The notes beneath the pieces were generated by a model. That model did no database searches. It was not told the DNA's origin and saw nothing but the letters and a program-made list of their open reading frames with translations. From positions 62,808,043-62,872,042 of the forward strand of contig OX578281.1 of assembly GCA_951217055.1 (NCBI GenBank): a stretch of 64,000 nucleotides of DNA, written 5' to 3'. Below are positions 23,185 to 47,380 of the stretch, one piece after another. The stretch is from Gerris lacustris (Eukaryota > Arthropoda > Insecta > Hemiptera > Gerridae). The translations under genes and the position numbers were made by a program. The stretch's first letter is position 1. Each line of letters opens with the position of its first letter.

Positions 23185-23455
23185 AAGTTTTAGGTAGTAT
23201 TCATACTACGGAAAAATTAAATTTTACTTTAAATCAAATTATAATTATCATTATCTTCGGGAGACATACAGAGAAAATTTGACCCCAGCACCGGTACTTG
23301 GACCACCATTGGTAAGAGCACCTGTGACGGATATATAGGAGGCCCGTGGTTCAAGTCCCGGTGCTGGGGTCTATTTTTCTCTGTATGTCTCCCATAGATA
23401 ATGATAATTATAATTTGATTTAAAGTAAAATTTAATCTTTCCGTAGTATGAATAC
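23185..23455. mobile_element. Palindromic pair of SINE 3' halves
   Basis: The left half (23185-23312) is a minus-strand SINE tail and B box. The right half (23313-23455) is the same region on the plus strand (GGAGGCCCGTGGTTCAAGTC ... CTCTGTATGTCTCCC). They meet near 23312 within the tRNA-like part and share the terminal CATACTACGGAAA / TTTCCGTAGTATG motif. This makes a ~270-bp hairpin. The same arrangement occurs at 30320-30595. Confidence 0.7.
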
Positions 23456-25014
23456 AACTTAAAAATTTGATTTTATTTTTTATAAAAATGTATTTATACA
23501 AAGTTGCACAAGGAGATACAGACAATATTTTATATTATGTGAAAAACTGTTAAAGAAATAAGTTTTCAATCGCAGTCAAAAAATATTTAGATTTATTTTT
23601 TAAACAAATCAAGAAGGCAATATTTTATAACCAATGCCTTAATAAACCTTTACTAACATTATTATTCACTTCTTCAAGATGCTAAAATAAAATCTACGAG
23701 TGTATCATGTAGTACAATAATTTTTAAATTATATTGATAACTGCCAATAGGGATTTTCTAAATTTTTATCCCTAAGAGGAACATAGGGACAAACAGGGCT
23801 TAATTTCTGCCAGAACGCGCCGGAATGGTGTTCCGGCCCCTCACGGCAGCCGGAGGACACCAAATATTACGTGGGTGATCTGGCACATAAAATTTTAGAA
23901 ATTAAGCACTGGGGCCAAAATAAGAAAAGAAGGGGAATTGAGTCCAGACTGATCTTCTGAAGTTAGTAAATTAATACTTGAGAAAGGGCTGATATTTTGG
24001 ATGTAAGTATGTATAAATGAAAGATAATTCTAATTTCTACCCAGGCATGTAAAAAGACAAGGGGGGGGGGGGGTCAAAGAAGGAAAATATCGCTGCTTTT
24101 CCCGGAAAGTTATCTTTTAAGAATTTTTCTTAAGTAGTCGGAATCAATTACAAATTTGGGATGTTTGCAAATTATCTTATCAAAGGAGAATCTAGATATT
24201 ATCGCTTAGTAAATAATTTAAATATTTCTTGATGGCAGTTTATGAACCCATGAAATTACCCAGGGGGGGGGGGGGGCACGGGAGGCACGTTTCTCCCCCA
24301 AAGCAAGACCTAAAATTTAAGTATGCAATTCCGCAGCACGTGTTAAAGTAATAGTGTTGTAATAGTCAAAAAAAAATAAATAAATAAGTAATTATATACC
24401 TAGTTTAGCCCGATTTTTTTTTTTTTTTTTTTGGCGTTTAAAAAGATTTTTTGTTAAGTCACATAACTAAAATATTTTTAAAATGTACCAATTTATTTTT
24501 CTGGCTACTAAAATAAATCATTTATCTATTATATAATGTACAACTTTTAATAATAAAATATGATTAGTATGTATATAATTTTGTTAAAATAAAATACCCC
24601 GGTCTTTATGTCCCATTCTTAAAAAACTTAAATTTATTTGTATATAATAACATTTTAGATGCTCTTAGAATAGGCTAAAAAGACGTTTTCAAGTAACGTA
24701 AACTATAAAAATTTTCCCAGGAGAGGACCCCCCTAAAAGAGAGCCCAGCCCCCCTTCAAAATTGGCTGGATCCGCCCTTGATATGAAGTAATTTAAGAAC
24801 AAAGAAAACCAGACTGCTTAATTGTCTGTGATTGTGCTAAGCCCATATTACATCCCCTCCCCCCCCCCCCTTATTTTTTTTTTAATCTGTGCCCCTCCCA
24901 AAAATAAATCCTGGGTGTTCCACTGATCCAGCTAGTCTATAAATAAAATATAAAAGATTAATAAATAAATTTTACCTTTTGTAGAAGATATGTAAAACAA
25001 GGAAAAGAAAATTT
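23456..25014. other. Intergenic DNA between the two protease genes
   Basis: No gene is visible. There are homopolymer runs of G (about 24061-24073, 24264-24276), T (about 24415-24432) and C (about 24858-24870). The sequence around 24710-24900 (CCCAGCCCCCCTTC, GGCTGGATCCGCCC) is the style of an old element end but is not identifiable. Confidence 0.35.
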
Positions 25015-25634
25015 AAAAATCGGTCCGAGACAACTCACACAAACTTTCTCATATACAAGTTCATAATTACTTACCCAATGTTTGCCATTTATTAGTTTTT
25101 GTAAGTACGTTTCATTATTATTGAAAATTATATCAAAATTTGCCACAAAAATAACTTCTCCAGGGCGGGGAATCGAACCCGGGATCTCTCCGTCCACGTT
25201 TTAAGCTATTTTCTCAGGAACTAGATTTTTCCCGGGAAAACTGCTTATATCGTTGGATCCGCATTTAAATGGACTACATTTTAGAATTTTTTAATCAAAA
25301 TCGTCGGAACCGTTTTCGAGAAATATTTTTTATTCACGTTTTTTCAGTTTTTTTGGGGGGTAGCGCTCCCAAATTTGGAGCTAAAATTCATTTCTCGATT
25401 TCGCCTCAGGGTATGATTTTTCTGAACATGTATGCCAAATTTCGTCAAAATCGGCACAGTAGTTTAGGCTCCAGGCGTCTGCACAGACAGACGACAGACG
25501 ACAGACGACGGACAGACATTTTTTAAAAACCACTTTTTTGGACTCAGGGGACCTCAAAACGTGTAAATCCATCAAAATCTCAAAATCGAATTTTCGCGCC
25601 ATCACAATACTTTCTCTTTATATGAGAAAGTAAA
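25015..25634. mobile_element. Half copy of foldback family A
   Basis: Corresponds to the centre plus right arm of the 8079-9832 element: AATCGGTCCGAGACAACTCA, GGGGAATCGAACCCGGGATC, TTCTCAGGAACTAGATTTTT and TTTTTTAAAAACCACTTTTT. It ends at the ACTTTCTCTTTATATGAGAA mini-hairpin. The opposite arm is missing, so this is a truncated copy. It carries the same Pol III B-box-like motif (GGTTCGATTCCCC on the minus strand). Confidence 0.65.
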
Positions 25635-25908
25635 AATATTAAGAACATTAACTCTCTAAATCTTTAAAATATACTAAGGTACTATAAAACCATTCAAAAT
25701 AAAAATATTATTTTATCATTGGATAAGTAATTGTAATCATTTGTCACAATTTAAATATAACAAAAAAGTAATTTTTCACTCAAAATGTTACCGAACCTGG
25801 AATCAAGAATCAATCAATTAAAATACGGATATAAAATAAAATAAAAAGATTAATAGTTTTGTTGATTAATTGCCTATTCAAGGCCTTGAAGATTTTGCTA
25901 AGAATACA

Positions 25909-25916
25909 TATAAATA
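25909..25916 (+). promoter_or_regulatory. Candidate TATA box of protease gene 2
   Basis: TATAAATA lies 77 bp before the ATG at 25993, with room for a start site near 25935-25945 and a ~50-nt leader. No other good TATA lies closer to the gene. Signal-based only. Confidence 0.35.
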
Positions 25917-25992
25917 GGTAATTTACTTGGATAAAAGTTTACTAAAGTATTAATTGCCAGCTTTGTATCAAGTTTTAAAAAAATTATAAAAT

Positions 25993-38272
<12,280 letters not shown>

Positions 38273-38455
38273 TAATGCATCAATACACATCATCAACAAA
38301 AATGCGGGTTATCATTCATATAAGAGGACTAAATTACTAAAACTTAGTGTACTTTGATTTTACTTATAACTTACCTTATACCATATTACAATATTGTTGC
38401 TTTATTAGAATTGTTATTTTGTCATAAATATATTATTTTTTTGCTTATAATCTAT

Positions 38456-38461
38456 AATAAA
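38456..38461 (+). terminator. Polyadenylation signal of protease gene 2
   Basis: AATAAA lies about 185 bp after the stop codon in AT-rich 3' sequence, a usual distance. No better signal lies between the stop codon and this site. Confidence 0.55.
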
Positions 38462-38899
38462 GCCAAACCTTAAATAACTACGTTTTTTTTATTAATAATA
38501 TTATTATTTAATACAATGGATCTTTAAGTATTATTCCAACATATTCTTTAATAATATTATTGATTTATTTACATTGGCTGATGTGTTTTATTATTACATT
38601 TTATTTGATTATTGTGATTGGGATGATTGAATTACATGTGATGATGATATATTGGCAATATATATTTTAATATTTTTGTTAATTTGAATAATTTATTTTG
38701 TTTATTAAAATGCATTAGAATAAAAAGAGAATTTTATGTCATTTTTTGCTTATATTACAAAAGAAAAGGGGAAGAGAAAAAGTCTAAATTTATAAGTTGA
38801 AATATGTCAGTACTAATCCTAATTATTGTGACTAATACAATAGGTACAAATCATTTTGGTCAATTAAACAGCCATATTCCCTTTGAGGACTGAGGTATA

Positions 38900-39652
38900 C
38901 AGTAGAGTCTCGCTAATCCAGGTTTAACGGGACCGGACCCAGTCCGGATTAAACAGAATCAGTTTTAATGTGTCTGTAAAACAAGCTTTAGTAAGGTAAA
39001 ACTATTAAAATTGAGGTTTTTATCGTAAGAATTACTTCTATTAGTCTCCAAAACATGCTGTTACAACGTAGGTCCACTATTTATGTTAAGAGATGTTCTT
39101 TCACCAGTCCAAATATCAAATGAATTAAAATAAAATGACAATCTATTACACAGGTGGCAGGTATAGAAGGGACTTCCTGAGAAACAGGCTGTGTTCCGAT
39201 ATGAAATTCGAGGAGCGATAATTATTTCACAAAAAGTTGAGACATTAGACATTGTTGGCTTGGCAAAATTTCATGGACTGCGTTGAGCCAATGCTACATG
39301 TTTCTTAAAATCCTTCCCCATCTTAGTCACATATAATTGTACTTCCTGGAATACACTTCCTTTATATCTTCCGCCCTAAATTTCTATGGAACCGAAACAG
39401 ATTTATCGATGTTCTGTTAATTTTTTACAAAAATGCGGGGTATTCCTCGTGTTAGACTGTTTGAATATACACCTATAAACTATACTAGGAACAATTTTAT
39501 ACATTTTAATAGACAATAACGGCAGAAACTCCAATTATCTTAACAATTAATAAATCTTAACAGGCCCTGGTACCAATTTGTACATAGTTTTTGGCCGTCC
39601 GGATTATACGGATGTCCAGACTAGCGGGGTCCGGATAAACGAGACTCTACTG
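38900..39652. mobile_element. pogo/Tigger-like non-autonomous element
   Basis: The ends CAGTAGAGTCTCGCTAATCC and GGATAAACGAGACTCTACTG are inverted repeats with TA on both sides. Subterminal GGACCGGACCCAGTCCGGAT also resembles GTCCGGATTATACGGATGTC near the right end. The CAGTAnAnnCTC terminus is typical of pogo-type elements. The 753-bp interior has no clear transposase; a 63-codon frame on the minus strand (39061-39252) is not recognisable. Confidence 0.75.
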
Positions 39653-39656
39653 TATA

Positions 39657-40815
39657 TTGTAAGGTTACTCCCCACGCCTGAGGTTGTTTCTACCTTACCC
39701 ACTAAATGTATCACACTTTTTTTTAATGTTTACAAACTTACATTTTTTAATGGTTTTACAAACCCTAGATGACAAAATCTCGTCTATAATTTATTTACTA
39801 TCTTCAACCCTCTTTCTATCTACTGGGCTCTTCTGTAAACATTCATAATACCCCAGACAGCCAAGAGAGCGCTAAATATACTTAAATAGATTTACACTGA
39901 CAGTACCGTGCCTCCAAACAAGAAAAAGCCATAGGCCTTTTGCAAAGAAAATTGAAAACGTAAATTTACGCCCATAGGGCTTAAAGGGTTGTTGACACCT
40001 AACAGTAGTTCTCAATTGATTGTGCTAATAAGCATAATCATTATTTCTTTTCAAATTGTATCACTAATTAATAGATAAGGCAGAAATGCATTTAAATAAT
40101 TGATTTTTCCAAAAAAGTAAAAATAAATTAATTGTATTGAGTTATCGTACCAATAAGAAGACAGAACAGATATCAGGTTAAAAAAATTAAAAAATTTTAA
40201 GAAAGCCTAAAGAGTATAAATGTATTAAAACCATGAAGTTGAATCTGTAGAAGTTTATTTTGTTTTCCCTACATTTTCTATGCTTTTACGATAATGAAGG
40301 ATGAAAAACAGAAATATTCATATAGAAGAAAATTAAATAAATTTCAAAAAAATATTTAATAACAAAAAAAAACAATAATCACAATATAATAATAAGACAA
40401 CAACTATATCTACACACTATCACATTTAATTGAGATTCAACCCTATAAGTAATACAAAATTAATTAATTAAACTCATTGTACAATTATATTTTTCATAGG
40501 ACAATTATTATTTACATCATAAGTTAAAACTAAGGAGGAAAATTAACAAAAATACATTTACACAAAGTATGTTTTCAGTGAAAATATAAAAATATATAAA
40601 ATACATGAACGTTTAAAATTTCTACTGGGATTCATTTGGTTTTAGGTTGCTAACCACACATTTTTTATTAAATTAGTTAGATACAAGACTAAGTACATAT
40701 AAAAGGTACAGCTGCTGAATTTTTTGATGCCAAGTATTCTACCTTATGCAATTTCGAGAAGGAAAATGTTCCCTTATTTATCGTCTTTCACAAGAAGGTA
40801 GAATGGTTCAAACCA
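39657..40815. other. Intergenic, nothing recognised
   Basis: AT-rich DNA without credible open frames, repeats or RNA genes. Confidence 0.4.
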
Positions 40816-40818
40816 TAT

Positions 40819-41226
40819 ACAGTAGAACCTCGATAAGAAGTGCCTCAAGGGGATTAGGGAAACAGTCTTGTTATCGAGGTGCTCTTTTTTGTTGAGGGTC
40901 GTGTTATCAAGGTTATTTTGGCTATCAATCGTGTTATTGAGGTTCGAGGGTGGGGTTTTCAAGTCTAGACTTGTTTAAGGTTGAGGAGGTGTATAGAGTC
41001 GCGTTATAGAGGTTGACTTCTCAAAACGACTTGTTATAGAGGTTCTGATTTACGTTGTGAATTGGAAAAAAATCCGTGTTATAGAGGTTGTTTTGGATAA
41101 TAATAGTCGTGTTATAGAGGTTAATTTAACATTATGTGTTATGGCAATCTCAAGGGGATTTGAAAATTGCACTTGTGATTGAGGTTATCGTGTTATTGAG
41201 GGTCGTGTAAGCGAGGTTCTAGTGTA
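40819..41226. mobile_element. pogo-like MITE with internal GTTATCGAGGTT repeats
   Basis: CAGTAGAACCTCGATAAGAA at the left and CGAGGTTCTAGTG at the right are inverted repeats next to TA. The interior repeats GTTATCGAGGTGC, GTTATTGAGGTT and GTTATAGAGGTT about ten times, so the end motif has multiplied inside the element. It is a close relative of 33198-33530. Confidence 0.7.
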
Positions 41227-42852
41227 TCAGGTACCAACAAACTTTTTTTTATCATATCAGTTATTATGCAACAAAATGCGCCAGATTAATGGTATGTATA
41301 ATAACAGCTTTTCCTTTGATAAGGTTTTCTAAAGAACCTGCTCGGCATATATTTGAGGCTATTAGGGCTTTGTAAATAGCTGCATCAGATCTACAAATTC
41401 CTTACGGAGCAAGGATACATTTTTTAAAAGTTGCCGGTTTTCATTCACAACGAAGTTTTATAATTTTATCTAAGTTTTAACCACTCTAAACAACATTTGA
41501 TGATGTGTCAAAACATGTCTCAAATCTATGATAAAATAAACCCTGATTATTAATAGTTCGTTCTTAGTTAAGGAAGAGTGGCATAAGCCTTTGGCACATA
41601 TTATACCCCTTACAAAAAATATATTATAATATAAAAAAATAAATGACTCAGAAGCTAAAGCTGAATAAGTCTGTTGCACTTTGAAAAATGGAAAACTTTT
41701 AAAATGTTAATTAACCCTGGAATGCTAATGATAATTGGATGGCTGGTATTACTAAACCTTTGTCAATTTGACTTCTAATTGTTATTTACTTTGTTACCAA
41801 TCCTACTTTACAACATTTGATGGATACCAATATAGTTGGGTAACAATCTAAAAGAAAACCCATAAAAGAGATTGTGTAGTCGAGAATCGCTTGGTGGCAT
41901 AATTTTGGTTGACTTATACATGAGAGATTATGTCCATTTGTCAAAAAGTTCATTTGCATGTTTAATACATTTAAGAGATTATAATATATGTGTCATTTGT
42001 ACACAGAAGAGTAGATTTTATCAATGTGAACAGTACGATGCAAGGTTTCAAGAGGAAGATGCTGCTGAAAGTCGTGTAATCTGAGTTTTCAGTCGAAGGA
42101 AAAAGGAAAGTGATGACAGCAATATACAGATTTAACCTCCAGGGGTGCCGCTGGAATAGTTTATGAACTTGAGGAATTGTTAGAGCTTCACTTCTATACT
42201 TCTATCTCACACCATACAAAAAACAATTTACAACCTCTGTTTGTTTATAACCTTTTTGGTCGACCCCTGCCTTTAACCGGTCCGGTTTGTAAACAAAATT
42301 ATTTTAAGCCGCCATGACACTAACCACAACATACCTCCGGTCAACCGAGTGGTTGACCAGTTACTGATTCCGAACGCACCCTTGGAGATCATTAAATAAA
42401 ATTGGAATGATTAATTCTATAAACAATGTTCACAGCATACATAATGAATTTACAAAGTAACTATCTAGGATTAAACACTGAAAATCATATTTAGAAGGAT
42501 ACAAAGTCTGACATTTTGCTCAGTACTGGAAGCGAAATGCCACAATCACTTTATGCCTTCAGGATGTGGTCTCCAAAAGATTCTAGAATGCTATAATGGG
42601 CTTCTGAAAAAGTTGTAGCCCTGGTATCGTAGATCCTGGGTCTACTATGCCGAGCTACGTCAGTTAGCTAAGTCTACCGAATCAGACTATTTACAGCCTG
42701 AACCTCTTCAAATAATTGTGCAGTTTGTCTTTTTTAAAAAAATATAACACATAACTCTACAAGTGTTTTGACACAAAACTAGTCTATTCACGTTTTATTA
42801 AAAAATTACCGTATTATATTTGTTTTATTTTTACATATAAACTTGTTAAAAG
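41227..42852. other. Intergenic, possible decayed piggyBac C-terminus at 41960-42084
   Basis: A plus-strand frame at 41965-42084 reads LRDYNICVICTQKSRFYQCE then QYDARFQEEDAAES. Its CxxC...YxCEx pattern recalls the Cys-rich C-terminal finger of piggyBac transposases, with several cysteines lost. TTAACCCTGGAATGCTAATG at 41710-41729 could be a matching terminus. Nothing else here is recognised. Confidence 0.25.
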
Positions 42853-43659
42853 TCATAACCATAATATTTTACCGTCATTTATAACGTTAAATGATTTAGA
42901 GAAAATATTATTGGATTTCTTAATCAGTGCTGTGTACAGAGTAACTTCTTCCTTCTTACCGAAACTTAAATTAACAAATGTATTGACATTTTTTAAATTG
43001 TATGTGTTAGAGCTGTCCCTCGGTAAACTGTTCTTCGACTGAAAATAACTCGGCTTAGTATAAATAACACCGACATTAAAACTACTTAATTGCGTATGAA
43101 GATAGTTGAGAACATGTGATATATACGTGTCCATTCTTCTTAATTCCTTACCAGATTGTGTTTCACGCCAGTAAAACGATGAGATGTTGTCCAGCATTAT
43201 GACACCGATGTTTGCATTACTTATTAAGTAGGTTTTAAAATAATGAAATTGTAAGAAAAGAGTTTCTAAATCGGAGCAAGTGAAAATGTTGAGTCTTTTT
43301 AAAGAATCTTCTATCACTTTTCGGTGGTTCGTTTTGGCGTTGCTTTCTTTTAAATTAGGATTGGATTTTAATTTATCCAACATCGAAGATTCCAGCATCG
43401 ACGCCAATTGGAATACATTAAATTGGCTGTCGCAGTCGATCAGAATAACTTCTGCCTCGGAACCGCCGTAAGACTTGGGTAAAACGCAACATGTTATTAA
43501 ATCAGAAAGGAGAAGAGTCTTACCGCTTCCGGCTTCCCCGCTAACTTCGACTATTTCCTTAAATTTAAGACCTTCTTCTTGAAACACAGGATGGTTTTTA
43601 AACAGAACAGGTCTATTAGCAAGTCTGGCGACTAAAGATAAAGCGGATTCTCCTTCCAT
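42853..43659 (-). CDS. XRCC2: DNA repair protein XRCC2 (RAD51 paralogue)
   Basis: A single-exon frame of 268 residues, against about 280 in vertebrates. XRCC2 is a RecA/RAD51-family ATPase-like protein of the BCDX2 complex that assists RAD51 filament assembly in homologous recombination in the nucleus. Walker A is GEAGSGKT (41-48), Walker B is VIMLD (154-158), and the family-typical CCVLPKSYGGSEAEVILID (58-76) and DNISSFYW (158-165) are present. The C-terminal third is divergent and Ser/Asn-rich, as in other XRCC2 proteins. The ATG at 43659 is the only start ahead of the conserved region. An AATAAA lies about 25 bp past the stop on the minus strand (near 42826-42831). Its promoter side faces the 44036-53146 transposon, whose end lies 377 bp upstream. 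No frame damage is visible. Confidence 0.9.
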   Translation of the reverse strand: MEGESALSLVARLANRPVLFKNHPVFQEEGLKFKEIVEVSGEAGSGKTLLLSDLITCCVLPKSYGGSEAEVILIDCDSQFNVFQLASMLESSMLDKLKSNPNLKESNAKTNHRKVIEDSLKRLNIFTCSDLETLFLQFHYFKTYLISNANIGVIMLDNISSFYWRETQSGKELRRMDTYISHVLNYLHTQLSSFNVGVIYTKPSYFQSKNSLPRDSSNTYNLKNVNTFVNLSFGKKEEVTLYTALIKKSNNIFSKSFNVINDGKILWL

Positions 43660-44035
43660 ATCTTACCGAATTCAAATTCTATCAGAACTATTCATTATGA
43701 TAATGATAAGAAGATAAGCCAAAATTATCATAGTATAAAATTCTCTGATTATTCCCAAGGCGCCGATAGTTAGTGCGAACCTCAGGAGAAGGAACATCAC
43801 ACGCAAAAACACAAGTGGAGAAGTTCCGAGTTTTTAAAAAGTTTCACATAACACAAAAAACTAACAGATCAATAAATCTAAAATATACGAACTATAACTA
43901 AGAATAAAAGACAATGTTTTATATAAATCAAAACGAAAAACTCATTTCACTAGAGAACTTAATAGAACTTTGTAAACTTGTAAACAATGCCGAAACCATA
44001 ATAATAAAAAATGTATGACCTTTGAAATTAGCGCC

Positions 44036-44236
44036 ATAGAGATGATTAGTGTGACGTCACTAAAGTTTTCGAAAATTTACTCAGTGTTTGTTGTGTTCCA
44101 TTACCTTATCACCTCTTATCAAACCCATGTAAAATGAATGGGAGAATTTTCTCTACTTTTTGATTAATTAATTATAAAATTACTATTGATATATAAGACT
44201 TTTCACCCTTTGAACATTATTGTACCGAGTCTATTT
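44036..44236 (+). repeat. Left terminal inverted repeat of the 9.1-kb element
   Basis: Starts ATAGAGATGATTAGTGTGAC and contains the CRE-like palindrome TGACGTCA near 44052. It ends at GTACCGAGTCTATTTT. Its inverted partner is 52945-53146. Confidence 0.85.
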
Positions 44237-44690
44237 TAAGGAGTGGAACAAAGAAAACATTAAAAACTTTCGTTTCAGTTATTTAAAACAAGTATTTGTG
44301 TGAAGGGTCATATCATCGAAACAGCTATTTGGTGTTTTCATCATTTTACTTAATTTTTCGTATCTCCTGTTTTAACGTTGCCTCAACCTAACCACCGAAC
44401 TGAGTAAGTACACCTTATATCTTAGAATAAGAATAATATAATTAAGTACATATTTACATATATATGTTACATCGTCTTAATACAAAAATATTTTATCAAC
44501 ACAAATCGAACTTCAACAAACACAAATCACCATTCAGACATTTATCTATACCATAGTACACAATATTAGTGAGAATACATATTTTAATCTTTTTTAGTGG
44601 TAAGGATTTAGTATTCATTGGGAGTTTATTAAACAATTTACTCCCAATGTAAACAATACTTCTTTCTTGTCTTCTATGAACTCTTCCTTA

Positions 44691-44745
44691 TTGCTGAGAT
44701 CTTTAGGGATAAAGATATATGTCCATAAAGATCTCAGCAATAAAG
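44691..44745. repeat. Short hairpin
   Basis: TTATTGCTGAGATCTTTAGG and CATAAAGATCTCAGCAATAA form an ~18-bp stem around a ~16-nt loop inside the 9.1-kb element. Confidence 0.6.
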
Positions 44746-45598
44746 AAAATGTTATTTTTATCTCTAGCTCTGGTTTCATAATTATGAACTATTTTCTCAT
44801 GGTTTGGGTTGAACCCTCCTTGTAAATGAAGTAATTTTCTTAAAGACTGACTAAAATTATTAATAGCTCTTTCCTCTTTGTTTTAATGATTTTTGGCTTA
44901 ATACTATTAAGTGAAAACTGTAGCTGTGAAGTTGGTATTATGATGAAAATTACTTCTGGGTATTTTCCTCGCAATCAGGGCACACCGACACAGGTCTAGA
45001 GGTGTACCTAATTAATTATTTTTTGATATTATTGGGATTGTGGTTGGGATAAGGGCGAACAAGTCTATATATCTAACTTCTAATTTAACTTTACATTTTT
45101 TACCAACTTAACTGTTGTTTTATTTAATTTATTTACTGTATTATTATTTTTTTTTTTTTTTAGCAATATGGTTTTGTGCTTTGTACCCCAGTGTAATCAC
45201 TACAGCCATAAAGAAAAATGCAGGTTTATTTAATTTCCAAAGGACCCACACCAAGTGAAAAGATGGACACATCTAATAAGGTTGGTCTTTTCTTTCCTAA
45301 TCTGTTATAGGTAGGTAGTTGGGCATAATACATTTCATGACTATATTTAATTTAATGAGACATTTATTGTCCAATCACTTAATTTCTGAGCACTAAAAAA
45401 GACTGTAAAACACATATTGGAAAAATGTTTTCTTGTGGAAAAATGGCTGCAACTTGTTTTTTCTTTTTTTTGTTATTGAAACTTCCTCACCTGAAGCAAT
45501 GACATAATAGTATTATTATCCTAGAGAGAGCTATTAGCAGCACTTGTTAATAAGGGGTTATGTTATTGAAAATAATAAGCAATTGAAAATTCTTTCAA

Positions 45599-46017
45599 TC
45601 AGTGTGTGGTTTCATTCATCAGGTTCTTACCTGATAGATAGAATTTATCTGATGCCTGTTTATTCATCATGGTCACAACCTGATGAGACCTAATTTCTCA
45701 GCGGTAGGAAAAATAACTTATTACCTTGCCGAGCTGATGACTTACCTGATGGCCTTATCAAAACCTAGAATTTAGGTACCTTCTTTGGTTTTCAAAAACA
45801 TTTTTGTTAATATATTTTTAGCTAAAAGTTATTATTTGTGTAAAACTTAAAATTAATGAAATAACTACTAATTTTTTAACAAACTAAATTCATTGTGATG
45901 AGGTGTGGTTTTATTAATCAGATAAAATGATTCCTAATTTTACCCCCACTAATCATCAGTTAAAACATTGAGCATCTCATCTGACAGTTTGACCTGCTGA
46001 ATAAAACCACACACCGA
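45599..46017. mobile_element. MITE nested in intron 1 of the transposase gene
   Basis: TCAGTGTGTGGTTTCATTCA and TGAATAAAACCACACACCGA are ~27-bp inverted repeats at the two ends of 419 bp. Internal copies of the motif (ATCAGGTTCTTACCTGAT, GTGTGGTTTTATTAATCAG) add further short hairpins. Non-coding. Confidence 0.75.
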
Positions 46018-46537
46018 ATGTGATGTGGGTCTCTGCACACTCTCCCCATCACCAAAACGTTATTCGATTATATTCTGAACAAGCAATATTAGTGTCTATG
46101 AACAAGTAGACAAAGAATATGTAAATATTTTTGTGAAATTTTGTTTCTGGTCACAATGATGTTAAATATAAAAAAATAAGTTATCATGAAAAAAGTGCAT
46201 AAAAAAATTATTGCATAAATACTAAAAAGGTGTTACCTACTTTTGTTAATAAATGTGCAGAGTACTTTTGTAAACTACAGCAGGTTATTATTAAATTATT
46301 CACTTTATTTCATTACAGAAGAGGGGATACAACTCCATCAGTGCATGCTCGTGTTTGCTCCTGCCATTTTAAGGATGGTAAAAGAGAAAATGGACCTACA
46401 ATATTTACTTGGAATAAAAGTAAAACATTTGAATTTCATTCACCTGAAAAAAGGATTAGATTAGGGTGAGTTTTTGGTCATGTTTTTATCTCAGGAGACA
46501 AATGTATGTTTATAGATTTTTAATACAAACATAACTA

Positions 46538-46808
46538 CAGTCTTCGCACAACTAGAATCGACGCGTTGACAGCGCGGGAAATTGAGTGACACACAGATTG
46601 GCCAACCTCTCTGGGGGAAAAAATAAAGCCACTACGAAGGCTTCTTATACTGTTATCCAGAGGGCCTCCCCTCCACTAGAGACATTTATCTTTGCCTAGT
46701 TGGCCCGACCTTTTGTCCGGGAAAATCTCAAGCTCTCATTGGCTCGTCCCCCCTTTTGCTAGTTTTTCCCGCGCTGTCAACGCGTCGACTCTAGTTGTGC
46801 GAAGACTG
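46538..46808. mobile_element. MITE nested in intron 2 of the transposase gene
   Basis: CAGTCTTCGCACAACTAGAA ... TTGACAGCGCGGGAAA is mirrored by TTTCCCGCGCTGTCAA ... CTAGTTGTGCGAAGACTG. The TIRs are ~44 bp and almost perfect. TA lies directly outside both ends, which suggests a Tc1/mariner-type mobiliser. 271 bp, non-coding. Confidence 0.85.
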
Positions 46809-47128
46809 TATTCCATATTCTGAGACTGAAAATCAGAAGTTCATAGGAAACTTTTTTTTTGGGGATTTACAAGGCAGTTTGTATTACTGATCGAACACAA
46901 CAATTAATAGCTAAGAAGTAATTATTAACTTAATAATATGAATAAATACACCGTTTCGTTACCACATGCTCATTCCTGAATATTTACCAATCCGACTATT
47001 CACTGTTCTGTAATTTATTTTTTTGTTGCAGACCAGTAAGAAGACAGTTGGATTTAGGTAGCCCTGATGATCCATCAGCTAATTTAGAACCTACTGTGAC
47101 ACAGCAAATTGTATCATGTCAAAAGGAA

Positions 47129-47380
47129 CCAGTTTCTGAAAATGAGGCCTCTGGTTCATATCCTAATGAATCAGTTTCTGAAGACGTAGCCACTAGTTCA
47201 TATAATTACGAATTAGTTTCTGAAGACGTAGCCACTAGTTCATATCATAAGGAATCAGTTTCTGAAGACGTAGCCACTAGTTCATATAATTATGAATTAG
47301 TTTCTGAAGACGTAGCCACTAGTTCATATCATAAGGAATCTGTACCTGAAGACATGGCCATTGTTTCATATCATAATTCA
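47129..47380 (+). repeat. 42-bp in-frame repeat inside the transposase exon
   Basis: Six units of 14 codons with the core VSEDVATSSY. The middle four are nearly identical at DNA level (GTTTCTGAAGACGTAGCCAC) and alternate between two forms ending NYE and HKE, so a 28-residue double unit has been duplicated. The outer units are diverged. Confidence 0.9.
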
